A stretch of 64,000 bases of DNA from Rebecca billardiae RCC1528 (lineage: Eukaryota; Haptophyta), in NCBI GenBank assembly GCA_965240325.2, contig OZ251253.1:620001-684000 (forward strand), in the 5' to 3' direction. Under the pieces are notes generated by a model. That model searched no databases, had not been told where the DNA came from, and saw nothing but the letters and a program-made list of their open reading frames with translations. Within the stretch, counting starts at the first letter, position 1. Each line of letters begins with the position of its first letter. Shown one piece after another: positions 40,096 to 50,824 of this stretch. Position numbers and translations under genes: made by a program.

Positions 40096-43000
40096 TCACG
40101 CCGCCGGCTGCTGCTGCTGCTGCTGCTGCTCCGCCGGCGTTGTGGTGATGTACGCGACCTCGCCCTTGGAGCCCCACGGGGCGCCGCAGCGGTAGCGGAT
40201 GTTGCCCTGCCGGTACGCGTGCAGCTCGCCCGAGTCGCACTGCTTGATGAAGGAGCACGGGGGGCCGATCAGCCGCGCGAGCACCTCCGCCGTCGCGCCC
40301 TTGGCGGACGGGCGCACAGACCACTCGTGCTTGGACGCGGCGCGCACGCCCGTGAGCTTGATCGCGGCGCCGCCGCCGTGCTCGCCCGTCACCAGCCTGG
40401 CCAGGTGCTCCGCCGCGCGCGCGGGCGCGTCCTCGTACACGTGGTGCGACGCGCCGCGCACGCTCACGACGGCAAGCTCCTCGCCGTCGAACTCGTCCAG
40501 CCAGCCGCGCATCTCGGCGGCGGTGACGACGCGGTCGTCCGCGCCGCGCAGAATCACCGCGTTGCAGTGCAGCGGCTCCGTCTCCGCGCCGTCGGGGCGG
40601 ACGAACGCCTCGTACAGCGCGAGGTCGGCGCGCAGCGGCGCGAGCAGCTCAGCCAGCCCCGCGCCGCCGGCCGCCAGCCGCTCCGCCGGCACGCCGGACG
40701 AGCGGAGGAACTCGGCGAGCTGCTCGTCTGTCAGCGCGGAGCACGGCGTGTGCGGCGCATATGAGCCGAGCCCGCCGGTGTGGCCCTCCGCGATCGCGGG
40801 CGCCGCGTTGCCCGACGCGACGAACGCCGAGGGCTCGAAGCCGGTCGCCTTGCGCAGCGCGTGCGCGGTCGCGTACGCAGCGAGCGCGCCCCACGAGTCG
40901 CCCACGAACACACACGGGCCGCGCGGCGCGGTCTCGGCCGTGAGCAGCGGCTGGAGCTCGGCGGTGAGCGCGCCGATGTACGCGTCGAGCGACGACTCGG
41001 ACGGCTCGGCCGCGCGCTCGTCGCGGCCGGGCGGGCTGACGAAGAGGAAGCGCGCGCGCGGCTCGAGCTCCCTGAGCCGGAGGTACGTGTGCGCAAACTG
41101 CTTGGGCGAGCCTGCGGGCGGGCGGCCGACGCGGCACGGCGCGGGCGCGCGCGAGGGTCGCGGGGGAGAGCGCGGCTGAGCGCGGCGGCCGGTGCGCGCG
41201 CGCGCGCACACGCGCACAGCACGCACGCACGCGCACACGCGCACAGCGCACACGCGCGCAGCCCGCACGCGCAGCCCGCGCGCACCGCCGGCCATCGGGA
41301 AGAGCACGAAGGTGGGCAGCTGCGGCCGCTCCGCGTCCGAGACCGCGCGGAACACGCCTTCGTACGGCTGAGAGACGGTCACCCAGCGCGGGGCGTCGGC
41401 GGCGCCGCCCTTGGCCACGCCCGCCGACGCGGCGACGTCGTCGATGAAGCTGCCGAGCGTCTTGGTGAGCAGCGCGAACACGGGCGCCTTGAGGCCGAGC
41501 GTGTCGCGCAGCGCGGCCACGCACTCCATCGCGGAGAAGGAGTTGCCTCCTGCACGCGCACGCGCGCACGCGCGCGCGGTGAGGGGGGAGGGCAGCGGGG
41601 ACGGCGCGCGCGCGCGAGCGAGGGCGTGAGCGCCGGGCGGCGAGGCGCGCGGCGGCGCACGGCGCGGCGCACGGCACACCGCGCACCGCGGCGCGGGACG
41701 CGACGGCTCGGCTCGGCTCGGCCGCGCCGCGCGCGCACGCGCGCGCGCACCCGCGTCGGCAAACGAGCCGCTCTCTGCGAGCGCGGTGCCGCCGATCACG
41801 GCCTGGAGCACCGCGACCACGGCGTCGCGCTTGGCGCCCTCGGCCCACAGGGCGCGCGCCTCCTTGAGCCCGGTGGCCTTGCCTGCGCGGCGCGGCGCGG
41901 CGGCGTGCCGGGCGTGGGCGCGGCGGGCGGGCGGCGGGGCGCGCGCGCGCGCGAGTGAGCCGCGGCGGCCGCGGCGCGCGGCGCGCGCGGGGCGCGGCGC
42001 GCGTGGGGCGCGGCGGCGCGCGGCGGCGGCGCGGCGCGCGCGGGGCGCGGCGGCGGCGCGCACCGTCGTTGGTCTTGGTCTCGGCCTCGACGGCGAACGC
42101 GGCGCGGTTGGAGAAGCTCTCCAGGTCGAGCGCCGGCGCGCTGAGCAGCGCCTGCTCCGCCTCGCCCGCCATCGCGGCGCGCATCACCGCGCGCAGCCCG
42201 CCAATCATGTGCGCGCGCGGCAGCAGGTAGCAGTCAAGCTCGTCGAGCGCGTTGGCGCGCGACCAGGTGAGCACGGCGTGGTGGTCGGGGAGCGCGGCGG
42301 CGAGCGCGTCGCGCAGGTCGGCCGGGTCGATCCCGCCGCCCTCGCCCACGCCGTCCTGCACCGCCGGCGCCGCCGCGTCCGCCGCGCCGCTCACGAGCAG
42401 CACGTCCGCGGTGAGGCGCGCGTTGCGCACGCCAAAGCGCGCGACCACCGCAGGCGGCGCGCCCGCGCGCTCGGCCGCCGCCACCTCGTCGCGCAGCGCG
42501 GCGGCGATCGAGCCGGCGGTCTCGCCCTCGGCGGCGGCGGGCGGCGCCACCTCGCGCAGCGGCAGCGCCGCCTCCGCCGGCCCCGTGTGCAGCAGCACGT
42601 TGTACCGGTATCGCCCGAACTCCGTCATCAGCCGGTCGCGCTTGAGCTGCACCTCGACAGCGCTCACGCCCGGCAGCTCGCCGCGCAGCGCGAGCGCGTA
42701 GAAGAGCGCGGGGTCGAAGCAGCGGTCCTTGTCCTTGGCGAGCTCGGCGTCCTGGAACGCCCGGTCCACGCACTGCTCGTACGACGCGTACAGGTGGCGC
42801 GCGCGCCGCACGCAGAAGAGCCGCTGGTGCGCGAGCGAGCGCACGTCCCCGAAGTGAAAGCAGCCGCCGGGCGCGAGCTTGGGCAGCCCGTTCTTGAGCA
42901 CCTTGGCCGTGTACTCGACGGAGGGGAAGTACATCGAGACGCCGTTGCACACGATCGAGGACCACTCGCCGTCGTCGAAGCCGGAGAAGTTCGCCGCGTC

Positions 43001-43635
43001 GCGCACGTGCATCTTGAGCTTGCCGTGCCCCGCCGGGCCGAGCGCCGCGCGCCCAAAGTGCGAGCGCCAGGTGCGCTCCACGTACTCGACGGCGAGCCTC
43101 GCGATGTCGGTGCCGACCGCGCGCACGACGCGCGGCGAGGCGGCCCACTTGAAGAGGATCATGCCCTTGCCGCAGCCCATCTCGATCACCGCGTCGGGCT
43201 TGCGCTCCAGGATCTCGTCCGCCGTGTGCTGCACCCACTCCGCGATCGTGCGCCGCTCGTGCATCTTGCCGGTGAAGGAGTCGTAGTAAGACGCCCAGTC
43301 CATTGTCGGGTCCTCCTGCCCGTCCGAGACCTGCAGGTCCTCCGAGAAGTACATCTCGTTGTACACGGCGCCCCAGCGCGCGGCCTTGCGCTGGTCGTCG
43401 ATGTACGCCGCCACCGCGCGGTGGTCCACCTTCCCCGCGTTGTTGAGCGGCATCGCCTCGATGAAGAACCACTCGGCCGGGATGTACGCGGCGGGCAGCC
43501 GGCGCGCGAGCAGCACGGACAGCTCGCCCGCGGACGGCGTGGGGCGGCCGGGCGTGGTGGACGCGACGCCGACGAGCTGGCCGTCGACCTTCTCGACGGC
43601 GGCGGCGGAGAGCGCGGGCGCCACCTCGAGCACCA

Positions 43636-43671
<36 letters not shown>

Positions 43672-45199
43672 CCACCTTCACCTGCCGGTCGGCGCGGCCG
43701 TTGTACTCGATGATGCCGCTCGCGCCGTCGCGGATGCCGAGGTCGCCCGTGCGGTACATGAGGCCGGGCGCGCCGTGCGGGTTGCGGAGGAACTTCTCGG
43801 CGGTGAGCGCGTGGCGGCCGAGGTACCCGTACGCCACCTGCACGCCGCCGATGCAGATCTCGCCCTTCTCGCCGTCCGGCACCAGCGCTGTCGGGTCGGA
43901 CGGGTCGGTGATGTAGATGTGCACGCCCGGCATCGCGCCGCCGATCGCAAAGCCGTGCGCGGCCGCCGGCGCGCCGTCCGCGCTCGGCTCGGGGTCCTTG
44001 GCGTCGAAGCAGGTGACGACGATGCTCGCCTCCGTCGGGCCGTACATGTTGAGCAGCTGCACGCGCGAGCCGATCGCGCCGCTCAGCTTGGCGCGGTGCG
44101 TGCTGAGCAGCGCCTCACCGATCGTGATCACCTGCCGCAGCGCCGGGCACGCGCCCGGCCGCACCGAGTCGAGGAAGAGCGCGAGGAGCGAGGGGACGAA
44201 GTGGCAGCTGGTGACGCCGCCGCGCTCCATCGTCTCGGCGGTCTCGTCGAAGTCGAGCTGCGCGCCGTCGCGCAGCACCACCGAGCGCGCGCCCAGCAGC
44301 AGCGGCTGCCACATCTCGTGGATCGAGACGTCAAACGTGCACGTCGTCTTGAGGAGGAACACGTCGTCGCGCGTGGCCGCCTGCTGCTCGATGGCCCAGA
44401 GGAGCTCGTTGTGCACGCCCGCGGAGGGGACGATGCAGCCCTTGGGCTTGCCCGTCGAGCCCGACGTGAACATCACGTACATCGCCTCCGGCGCGCGCCA
44501 CGGCAGCGGCGGCGGCGGCGGCGGCGGCGCGCCGCCGCCGACGCCGCCGACGTCGCGCGAGCCAACCTTCGGGATCTTCGCGGCCTTGAAGAGCGCGGCG
44601 CGCGCGGCGGAGCGGTGCTGCTCGAAGGCGAGCGCGTCGGCGCGCGGCGCGCCGACGCGCACGACCTCCGCCGTCTCGCTCAGCTCGACGAGCACCACCT
44701 CGTCCGTGTCGAACTCGGCCGGCGTCGCGTCCGCGCCGTCGTCGCACACGAGCGCGCACACGCGCGTCTGCTCGAGGATGTCGGCGATGCGCGGCTCGGG
44801 CCAGCTTGGGTCGATGGGGACGAAGGTCATCCCCGCCTTGAACGCGGCGAGCTCCGAGATCGGCAGCGCCGCCGTCCGCCGCAGGAGCAGGCCGACGGTG
44901 CACGGCTCGTCGTCGGCCGCGTCCGCGCCAAACGCCTGCACGCACGCCGCGCGCAGCACGGCGGCGATCTCGGCGGCGCGCTCGTGCGCGGTCTTGTACG
45001 TGAGCGTGCGCTCGGTGTGCTCGTCCGGGTACCACGCGAACGCCACGCCGTCGGGGTGCACGCCCGGGCCCGGCGCGGCGCTCATGCCGATCGCGTCGCC
45101 AAAACGGTCCGCCGCCGCGCGCTTCCACTCGGCCGGCACGGCGTGGGGCGACCACTCGTTGTCAACGCGGTCATTCGCGGTCGAGGTCGGCGCCGGCAT
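40096..45199 (-). CDS. single-module NRPS-like enzyme: A-MT-T-TE
   Basis: Four-exon model: 45199-42064, 41882-41751, 41549-41286, 41111-40096; 1515 residues, in frame throughout. Adenylation domain about 20-600: A3 MFTSGSTGKPKG (243-254), A5 NMYGPTEAS (384-392), A7 YRTGDLG (482-488), A8 GRADRQVKVGGVRIELGE (501-518), A10 LNNAGKVDHRA (585-595). Methyltransferase about 610-910: SAM motif VIEMGCGKG (671-679), GVSMYFPSVEYTAKVL, GGCFHFGDVRSLAHQRLF, LKRDRLMTEFGRYRYNVLL, a typical NRPS MT. Carrier domain with GGNSFSA about 1090; its Ser would carry phosphopantetheine. Thioesterase with VGDSWGALAA, Ser about 1250. No condensation domain is present. Expected chemistry: activate one acid, methylate it on the carrier, release it by thioesterase. 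A4 FDVSIHEMW keeps the Asp that binds an amino group, so an amino acid is likely. Substrate unknown. Confidence 0.9.
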
Positions 45200-47310
45200 C
45201 GCGACGGATGTACGGGGGCGGTCGAGGTGCGAGGAGGCGGGCGGGGGCGACGAGCGGCGAGTCCTTGCTCGGCGCGCGGATGAAGTCGAGGCGGCGATCG
45301 GTTGCCGGAGCCAGGTAGGTCGGTCGAGCGCAGCACGTGGTGAGCTTCGCGCCTCAGCGGCGGACGCTGGGCGAAAAGGGTCGCGCCGAGAAACACATCC
45401 CCCGCGGATGGCGTCACGGGCGATCACGGGCAGATGAGCCTACTCGCCGCTGACGACACTGGGTTCACCTCGCGAACCCACAGAAGGCCAGCGAAGGTGG
45501 CATCTCACATATGAGTGTGCAGATCCGATAGCTGAGAAGCCCGCGGATGGCTCGGCTGACAAACCACCATCTAACATACAGAAGCTTCGGTCCGTCCGCC
45601 GCCGCCTCCTCCGAAAAGCGAAATTGGCCAATCCCCGCCCAGGAAGGCGTTGACGTGGTGAGCCGAAACAAAAATCCGCCAATGAATTCGGGCGCCGGGA
45701 TTTGGGAAGTGTGGAACTGGCGGGAAAAAACAAATTCGCGTCATCAAGAGTTTCGACCCCCGTACGTTTGCCGGTTCAACTGGCGAGATATTGATCTGAC
45801 CTCTTTGGGCTTGTGGTGATGAAATCGAGATCGGAGATAGCGACCAGAGACTGAATCTGGAGATCATGACTCATGAACAAGTTTCATGAAGTAGCACCGG
45901 TACGTCGTACGCACGGCTGGGCTGCTACCCACCGCATGGAGAACCCATAAGTCGTCCGCGTTGCTGCCCCACCGTACAGGGGGGTCCAGATGGTGGCGGG
46001 TACTTCGATGGTGGCTGGCCAGGTAGTGCGGCACGTCCGTGCCTCTGGACGGGCATTGAGCCGTGGCGAGGTCGCCAAATCGCGCGGCGTGGTCCCAGAG
46101 AAGGCTGCTGCTATCACTGACCAGCTTGCTAGCCATGCCGGTCGTTGATCACCCCGCCGTTGACAGGCGCGCACACGCCACGCGTAATCGCATGGCAGCC
46201 GTGTCGGACGGCGGTCGCACGACTACCGCGTAGCCAACATTGATCGTCAGACTCACGACTTGTGGGGTCAGGCAGAACATTGATAGGTCTGCACCCTCGC
46301 CTGGCATGCCCCAGAGGTCAACACAGCCATCAGAAGGGTGATCCTGCCCACTACTTGCCCATCCTTCCCATGCGCAGTCTCGCGCGCGCCGGTCACACGA
46401 TGACGTGGACGTGGACGTGAGAGTGGTCGAAAAGTCGGAAGGGAAGCTGTCACTCACGCACGCGCGCTCGTACGGCGACGCCGACCGGCGAGTGCAACGC
46501 CCCCCTGTCCCGGACGTTGCACTCGCGCCTTGGATCGCGGTGGGACGGCCATTCACGCCCGCCATGGCTTCCCTTCAAAACTCCCCAACTTCATCTGGAC
46601 CCCCCTGTAACCAAATTTGCATGCACTTGTCCGGCCGGTCCGGGGCAATCAAGGTCCGCGGCCGCGGATGCGCGCGCACCCGAACGCCGCGAGCAGTGCA
46701 AGACCCGCCACGGCGCGCCAACGACGACCAGCAGCCCGACTGGCGTCGGCAGCTCGCACATGCACTGAGCCCTTCCGGCTCCGCCGTGCGTCGGCGGCGT
46801 GCGCGCTGCACGCGGACGCGACCACCCTTGCGGACGTGGAGTCGGGTTGTGGGCTGCAGCACTCCGAGCACGGCGACGCGCCCTGCCGGAACGGAGGCAG
46901 GCGAAGCGGGGCAGCTGCGGCAAGGGTGGTGCGCCACGTGGCCACGGCCGTCATGAATGTCGTGCGTGGGTCACGCGTAGCTGCACCGAGTGCTGAGCGC
47001 ACTCCACAAGGCGCGCGCGTCACAGCGCGAGCGTCACTGTTAGCGAGCGCGCACTCCACCAGCACCGGCCCAGCAGTACGCAGCGGCCAAGCTACCGTCG
47101 CCCTCCGCGCGCGATGCCATTGCGTGCGCCGCGGCCCGCGCCCGCCTCTCACTGCGCGTTGGGCTAGTGGCTCCGAGAAGCGGACTGGAGTCGGAAGGGT
47201 TGCTCCGCTGCGCATAGAATATAGATTGCGCCGTCTGATCGCGGGCACGGCGCGCAAGCTTTGTATCGATACCGTACCACTACGACGGCCTGAGCCACGG
47301 TGTGTTCTCG
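45200..47310. other. intergenic region upstream of the NRPS-like gene
   Basis: Presumed promoter side of the NRPS-like gene. GGCGGGAAAAAACAAATTCG at 45719-45738 resembles an E2F-type site with an A-rich extension. Frames of 80-240 codons occur on both strands at 45860-47260 but share no family motif, overlap each other antisense and are not credible genes. Confidence 0.45.
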
Positions 47311-47311
47311 C

Positions 47312-47358
47312 AGCCTGCCTAAGCTGTGTGCGTCTCTTATTCTAAATTCTTAGTAAAC
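47312..47358. repeat. left copy of an inverted repeat pair (mate at 50471-50509)
   Basis: The sequence from CAGCCTGCCTAAGCTG through GTGTGCGTCTCTTATTC to TTAGTAAAC reappears in reverse orientation at 50471-50509, with a six-base TAAATT insertion here. The two copies bracket about 3.1 kb that contains the long inverted repeat and the DUF3431-type gene. Confidence 0.85.
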
Positions 47359-47504
47359 CATCGTAGTAGTCAAACGTGCGTGCGCCTCATCAGTAACGCC
47401 TAAATACGTCTGTACGGTGGAGTATGCTGACAGTATGCCTGCGCGGTGCCGTCATCGTCAGTCTGCAAGGGCGTTCCCGGGATCCTGCCACACGCTCCGC
47501 GAGG

Positions 47505-47537
47505 GGTTTTGCCCCCCTGGGGGGGAAAACCCCTCCG
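47505..47537. repeat. short perfect-looking palindrome, GGGGTTTT...AAAACCCC
   Basis: GGGGTTTTGCCCCCC is followed by T and GGGGGGGAAAACCCC, an inverted repeat with arms of about 15 bases and almost no loop. It could form a very stable hairpin. Confidence 0.85.
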
Positions 47538-47586
47538 GACTGGCGCTGCGCCAGTGGCGGCCGCCGACCCGGACTGCGGCGCACCA

Positions 47587-47898
47587 GCGCTTGGCGCGCG
47601 CGCGGCGCGGCGCGCTGCGGCCGTCGAGTTGCCGTGCGAAGGCGGCGCGGCGCTTGCGTGGCATCGGAACACGGCCGTGCTCCGCACTGCGCCTCGCAGC
47701 TCGCTCCTCGTCGACTTAACCGCGCCTACGATCAGCGCGCATGCGAGCGTCGCCTCAGAATGAGCAGCCCGCGCCGGCCTCCTCCGTGAGCGCCCGCCTG
47801 GCGCGCGATGCGATCAACTCGGGGCACGAGCTGCGGCTGCGCGAACAAGCATGTGCCTGCGCGCAAGCCGCGCCGCCTTGAGACACCGATCGTGAGCG
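47587..47898 (+). repeat. left arm of a ~310-bp inverted repeat
   Basis: This arm is the near-perfect reverse complement of 48178-48487, with a few mismatches and small gaps. The encoded nonsense peptide ARRGALRPSSCR, then GIGTRPCSALRLAARSSST, is read identically from both arms in opposite directions. The arms are separated by about 280 bp. Confidence 0.9.
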
Positions 47899-48177
47899 TT
47901 GATGCAGCTTCAGACGGCTGTCGACGAATGCCGATCAGCCTGCACGAGCCTTGCATGCAGTGGAGATGAAACAACAGATCGTGAGCGCCCTGAAGCGATG
48001 AATAGGAGTCTTCGGGTTGCGTGTGCGCGCAGCGACTCGTGTACATCTGTATGCATCGCCTGCGCGTGGCTGCCGTCATGCCATGCTTGAGTAGTTGCTC
48101 TGATGAGGAGTCCTGTCAAGGGCACCGCGACATTCGCAAGGGCAAGAAGAATAGTTGCGTGCAAGGTGCATGCCCTG

Positions 48178-48487
48178 CTCACGATCGGTGTCTCAAGGCG
48201 GCGCGGCTTGCGCGCAGGCACATGCTTGTTCGCGCAGCCGCAGCTCGTGCCCCGAGTTGATCGCATCGCGCGCCAGGCGGGCGCTCACGGCTGAGGCCGG
48301 CGCGGGCTGCTCATTCCGAGGCGACGCTCGCATGCGCGCTGATCGTAGGCGCGGCTAAGTCGACGAGGAGCGAGCTGCGAGGCGCAGTGCGGAGCACGGC
48401 CGTGTTCCGATGCCACGCAAGCGCCGCGCCGCCTTCACACGGCAACTCGACGGCCGCAGCGCGCCGCGCCGCGCGCGCGCCAAGCGC
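48178..48487 (-). repeat. right arm of the ~310-bp inverted repeat
   Basis: Reverse complement of 47587-47898. The arm begins CTCACGATCGGTGTCTCAAG and ends at GCGCCAAGCGC. With the spacer the structure spans 0.9 kb and could form a long hairpin in DNA or RNA. Confidence 0.9.
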
Positions 48488-48643
48488 CCATCGACGCCAG
48501 CGCGCCTTCGCGCCAAGCGCGTTTTCATTTTCCGCGCTTTGTTTTCGCGCGTGAGTTTTAATTGGCGCATGACCCGCGCGGGGAACGCCCCTGGTGTCGT
48601 CACTCAGTCTGAGTCAGTCCGTGCCAGACTGCCCCGCGCCGCT

Positions 48644-50407
48644 TCAGCTGCTCCCAGCCGGGCCTGTGTCTGGCAGGCGGCCGAGCACAAATGGCAGCTC
48701 GATGTGATGAGGACGGCGAGCGTACCGCCGTGAGCAGTTGCACCCCACAAGCAAGCCTGCTTTCAGAAAAGCTGCGCCAGGCCCTGCTGCCTCGTCCGCA
48801 GCAGGGCTCTGCTCGTTGTGTGTAGCTGTGCGCTCGGCAGCCACACCTTCATGTAGGGAACCTTCCATGTGAGGAGAGGCTGCCATGGTGGCAGCCGCCA
48901 GAGACGCACTTGGTTGTGGCGCCAGGAGCGTCGCCCATAGCCGCTCGACGAAATGGCTCTCTTCGATGTTGTCGCCACGCTCGAGCCGCCTGGTGAGCTC
49001 TGCCCACATTCGCCACTCCACGCGCAGCAGCTGCGACCCCCTGGCAGCGAACACTCCTCCATAGCAAACTGGCGTCACCAGTGCTGCAAGCCGCTTGCGC
49101 GTGCGCGACTGCCACCCCAGGCCCGCGCTCTCGGCTGTGGACCATGCCCATGCGCCGAGCGGCCCGACAGGGGCCGCGAATGGAGCCACCTGCTCCGTCT
49201 GGGTGGGACCTTCAGAGCTCCCACTGCCCTGCACATGGAGGGTGCCGTATGGCCAAGCGTCACCTCCATGCTGATGTGCCATCAGCCAGTCAGCAGAGCT
49301 GATGTTGTTGGCAGGCTGCGTGCCGTCTGTGTGGCAGCTGTTATCCCCGCACGGTTCGCGCCGCGTGCGCTGCGTCAGCGCCTTCGGCCGCCGCAGCTGC
49401 TCGTGGTACGGGTTGTACCTGGCGAGGTGGAACCGGTTGAGCACCGAGCTCACGTGCAGGTCAGAGTAGATATCCTGCAGTGGGCAGGCAGACCGCTCTT
49501 GCTCTCCTTGGAGCGTGGAGAAAGTGCCGTGAAGTGTTGGACGAAGCCTGCAGCCAAAGCCCCTATGCGCACCCACGCGCGCCATCTCGCCGAAGCTCAC
49601 GCGTGCTCTGCGCAGCTTCGGGTGCCCGCCCCCTTGTGCAGAGTCCTTGACGAACAGCACGACATCCACGTGCTGGAGGTGCACGTGGTAACGGTCACGG
49701 ATGTGAAGCGCGTACGTGTGGTCGCAGCGGCCGACGTTGGAGAGGTTCCGAACAGTCGCGCCGTCGGGCAGCCCAAGCGGAGCGTGCCCGCACTTGGAGT
49801 ACACAAACACCGAGGGGGGCGGCACGTGCACGCCGCATGCTCTCAGCTCGTCGATCGTGTCGCTCAAAAAGCCCAGCGACATTGAGCAGTGCGCGACGAC
49901 GAGCTCTGCGCGCAAGGGCGCGCCTCGCGCTCCCGCCGGCAGCCGCGCTTCGACGTCCTTCTCGCAGGCAAAGCGCGGCCATCGCATGACGTCGCCCGCG
50001 CCAGACGTGAGCGGGCGCCGCGTGGCCTCAATGCACGCAGCGCAGGTCTGGCAGCGCTTGGTGAATCTTGGCAGATCAGAGGCGCGCACCCTGGTCGATG
50101 CCTTCACGCCGTCGAGCGCCATCTCCACAATCGACCCGCACGTCTTGGCTACGTGGGCCATCCGCGATCGGCACTCGGCATCTGAGGTCGTCCACTTGCG
50201 CCCGTTCTGCGTGGCCCGAAACCAGTGCCCGCCGCCGCGGCCGTGTGCGCCTGGGCAAGGGCCGAGGACGCGGACCCAGCACACGCCTCGCGACGACGAG
50301 GGCACATGGGGCGTCTGCTCGACCGCTACCGCGGTTGTCTCCGTGCGTGGCCGGCCGGGAGCGGCCAGCAGCGACCAGAGCACGAGGGAGCACATGCATG
50401 CAGGCAT
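48644..50407 (-). CDS. DUF3431-type protein, probably secretory pathway
   Basis: Single-exon gene, 587 residues from the ATG at 50407, which yields a hydrophobic leader (MCSLVLWSLLAAPG) near the N-terminus; an ATG at 50452 is also in frame. The core matches DUF3431: ELVVAHCSMSLGFLSDTIDE, VFVYSKCG, LSNVGRCDHTYALHIRDRYH, VDVVLFVKDS, and later VCYGGVFAARGSQLLR, then RLERGDNIEESHFVERLW. DUF3431 proteins are found in fungi, plants and algae and look like glycosyltransferase-related enzymes, but no reaction is firmly established. Many Cys residues in the first 200 positions suggest a luminal fold. Base composition is lower in GC than the other genes here, and the gene lies inside a segment bounded by inverted repeats, so recent duplication or movement is possible. 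Confidence 0.75.
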   Translation of the reverse strand: MPACMCSLVLWSLLAAPGRPRTETTAVAVEQTPHVPSSSRGVCWVRVLGPCPGAHGRGGGHWFRATQNGRKWTTSDAECRSRMAHVAKTCGSIVEMALDGVKASTRVRASDLPRFTKRCQTCAACIEATRRPLTSGAGDVMRWPRFACEKDVEARLPAGARGAPLRAELVVAHCSMSLGFLSDTIDELRACGVHVPPPSVFVYSKCGHAPLGLPDGATVRNLSNVGRCDHTYALHIRDRYHVHLQHVDVVLFVKDSAQGGGHPKLRRARVSFGEMARVGAHRGFGCRLRPTLHGTFSTLQGEQERSACPLQDIYSDLHVSSVLNRFHLARYNPYHEQLRRPKALTQRTRREPCGDNSCHTDGTQPANNISSADWLMAHQHGGDAWPYGTLHVQGSGSSEGPTQTEQVAPFAAPVGPLGAWAWSTAESAGLGWQSRTRKRLAALVTPVCYGGVFAARGSQLLRVEWRMWAELTRRLERGDNIEESHFVERLWATLLAPQPSASLAAATMAASPHMEGSLHEGVAAERTATHNEQSPAADEAAGPGAAFLKAGLLVGCNCSRRYARRPHHIELPFVLGRLPDTGPAGSS

Positions 50408-50470
50408 CGTGCGGCCCTCGCCCGCCACCGCCGCGCAATTTTGCATGCACATTTGACTGATGCTCGGTAC

Positions 50471-50509
50471 AGTTTACTAAGAATAAGAGACGCACACAGC
50501 TCAGGCAGG
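50471..50509. repeat. right copy of the inverted repeat pair (mate at 47312-47358)
   Basis: GTTTACTAAGAATAAGAGAC followed by GCACACAGCTCAGGCAGGC is the reverse complement of the left copy minus six bases. It sits about 65 bp upstream of the start codon of the DUF3431-type gene, so it may also lie in its promoter. Confidence 0.85.
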
Positions 50510-50530
50510 CGAGATTGACGCCCGCCAACT

Positions 50531-50733
50531 GTCACCGCCCATGAAGCCGTCGCCGATGGTAGCGCCGCCGGAAAAAATCGTTCAGCCGTCCGCCTGCGAG
50601 GCCTGGACGAGGGCTGCGGCCGCCTCGCGGCGCGCCAGCGCCCGTCGTCCTCGCCCCACCGTCGTCCACAAAACGTCGTCGTCCGAACTCGCCGACCGGG
50701 CGCCGATGCAACAGCACGCCGACAGGATGTAGT
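50531..50733 (+). repeat. direct repeat copy 1 (mate at 52803-53063)
   Basis: Starts GTCACCGCCCATGAAGCCGT, contains CAGCCGTCCGCCTGCGAGGC and GGCTGCGGCCGCCTCGCGGC, and ends GCGCCGATGCAACAGC, then a GCCGACA. The same blocks recur in the same order at 52803-53063, where about 60 extra bases are inserted in the middle. Confidence 0.88.
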
Positions 50734-50824
50734 AGTATGGAACGTGGAGCCCCACTGTCGGTTGGGGAAGGCGTGTATCAAGCGGCATGACTGGGGTAGC
50801 TTATCAACACAGAAGGCCTGGCCC

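Noticed and set aside
41786-45283. 1165-codon plus-strand frame over the NRPS-like gene
   Set aside because: Antisense shadow of a gene with complete adenylation and methyltransferase motifs. Its composition is Arg/His/Val-rich without domains.
46617-47345. 242-residue plus and 202-residue minus frames
   Set aside because: They overlap antisense, share no motif, and have the biased composition expected of GC-rich non-coding DNA.
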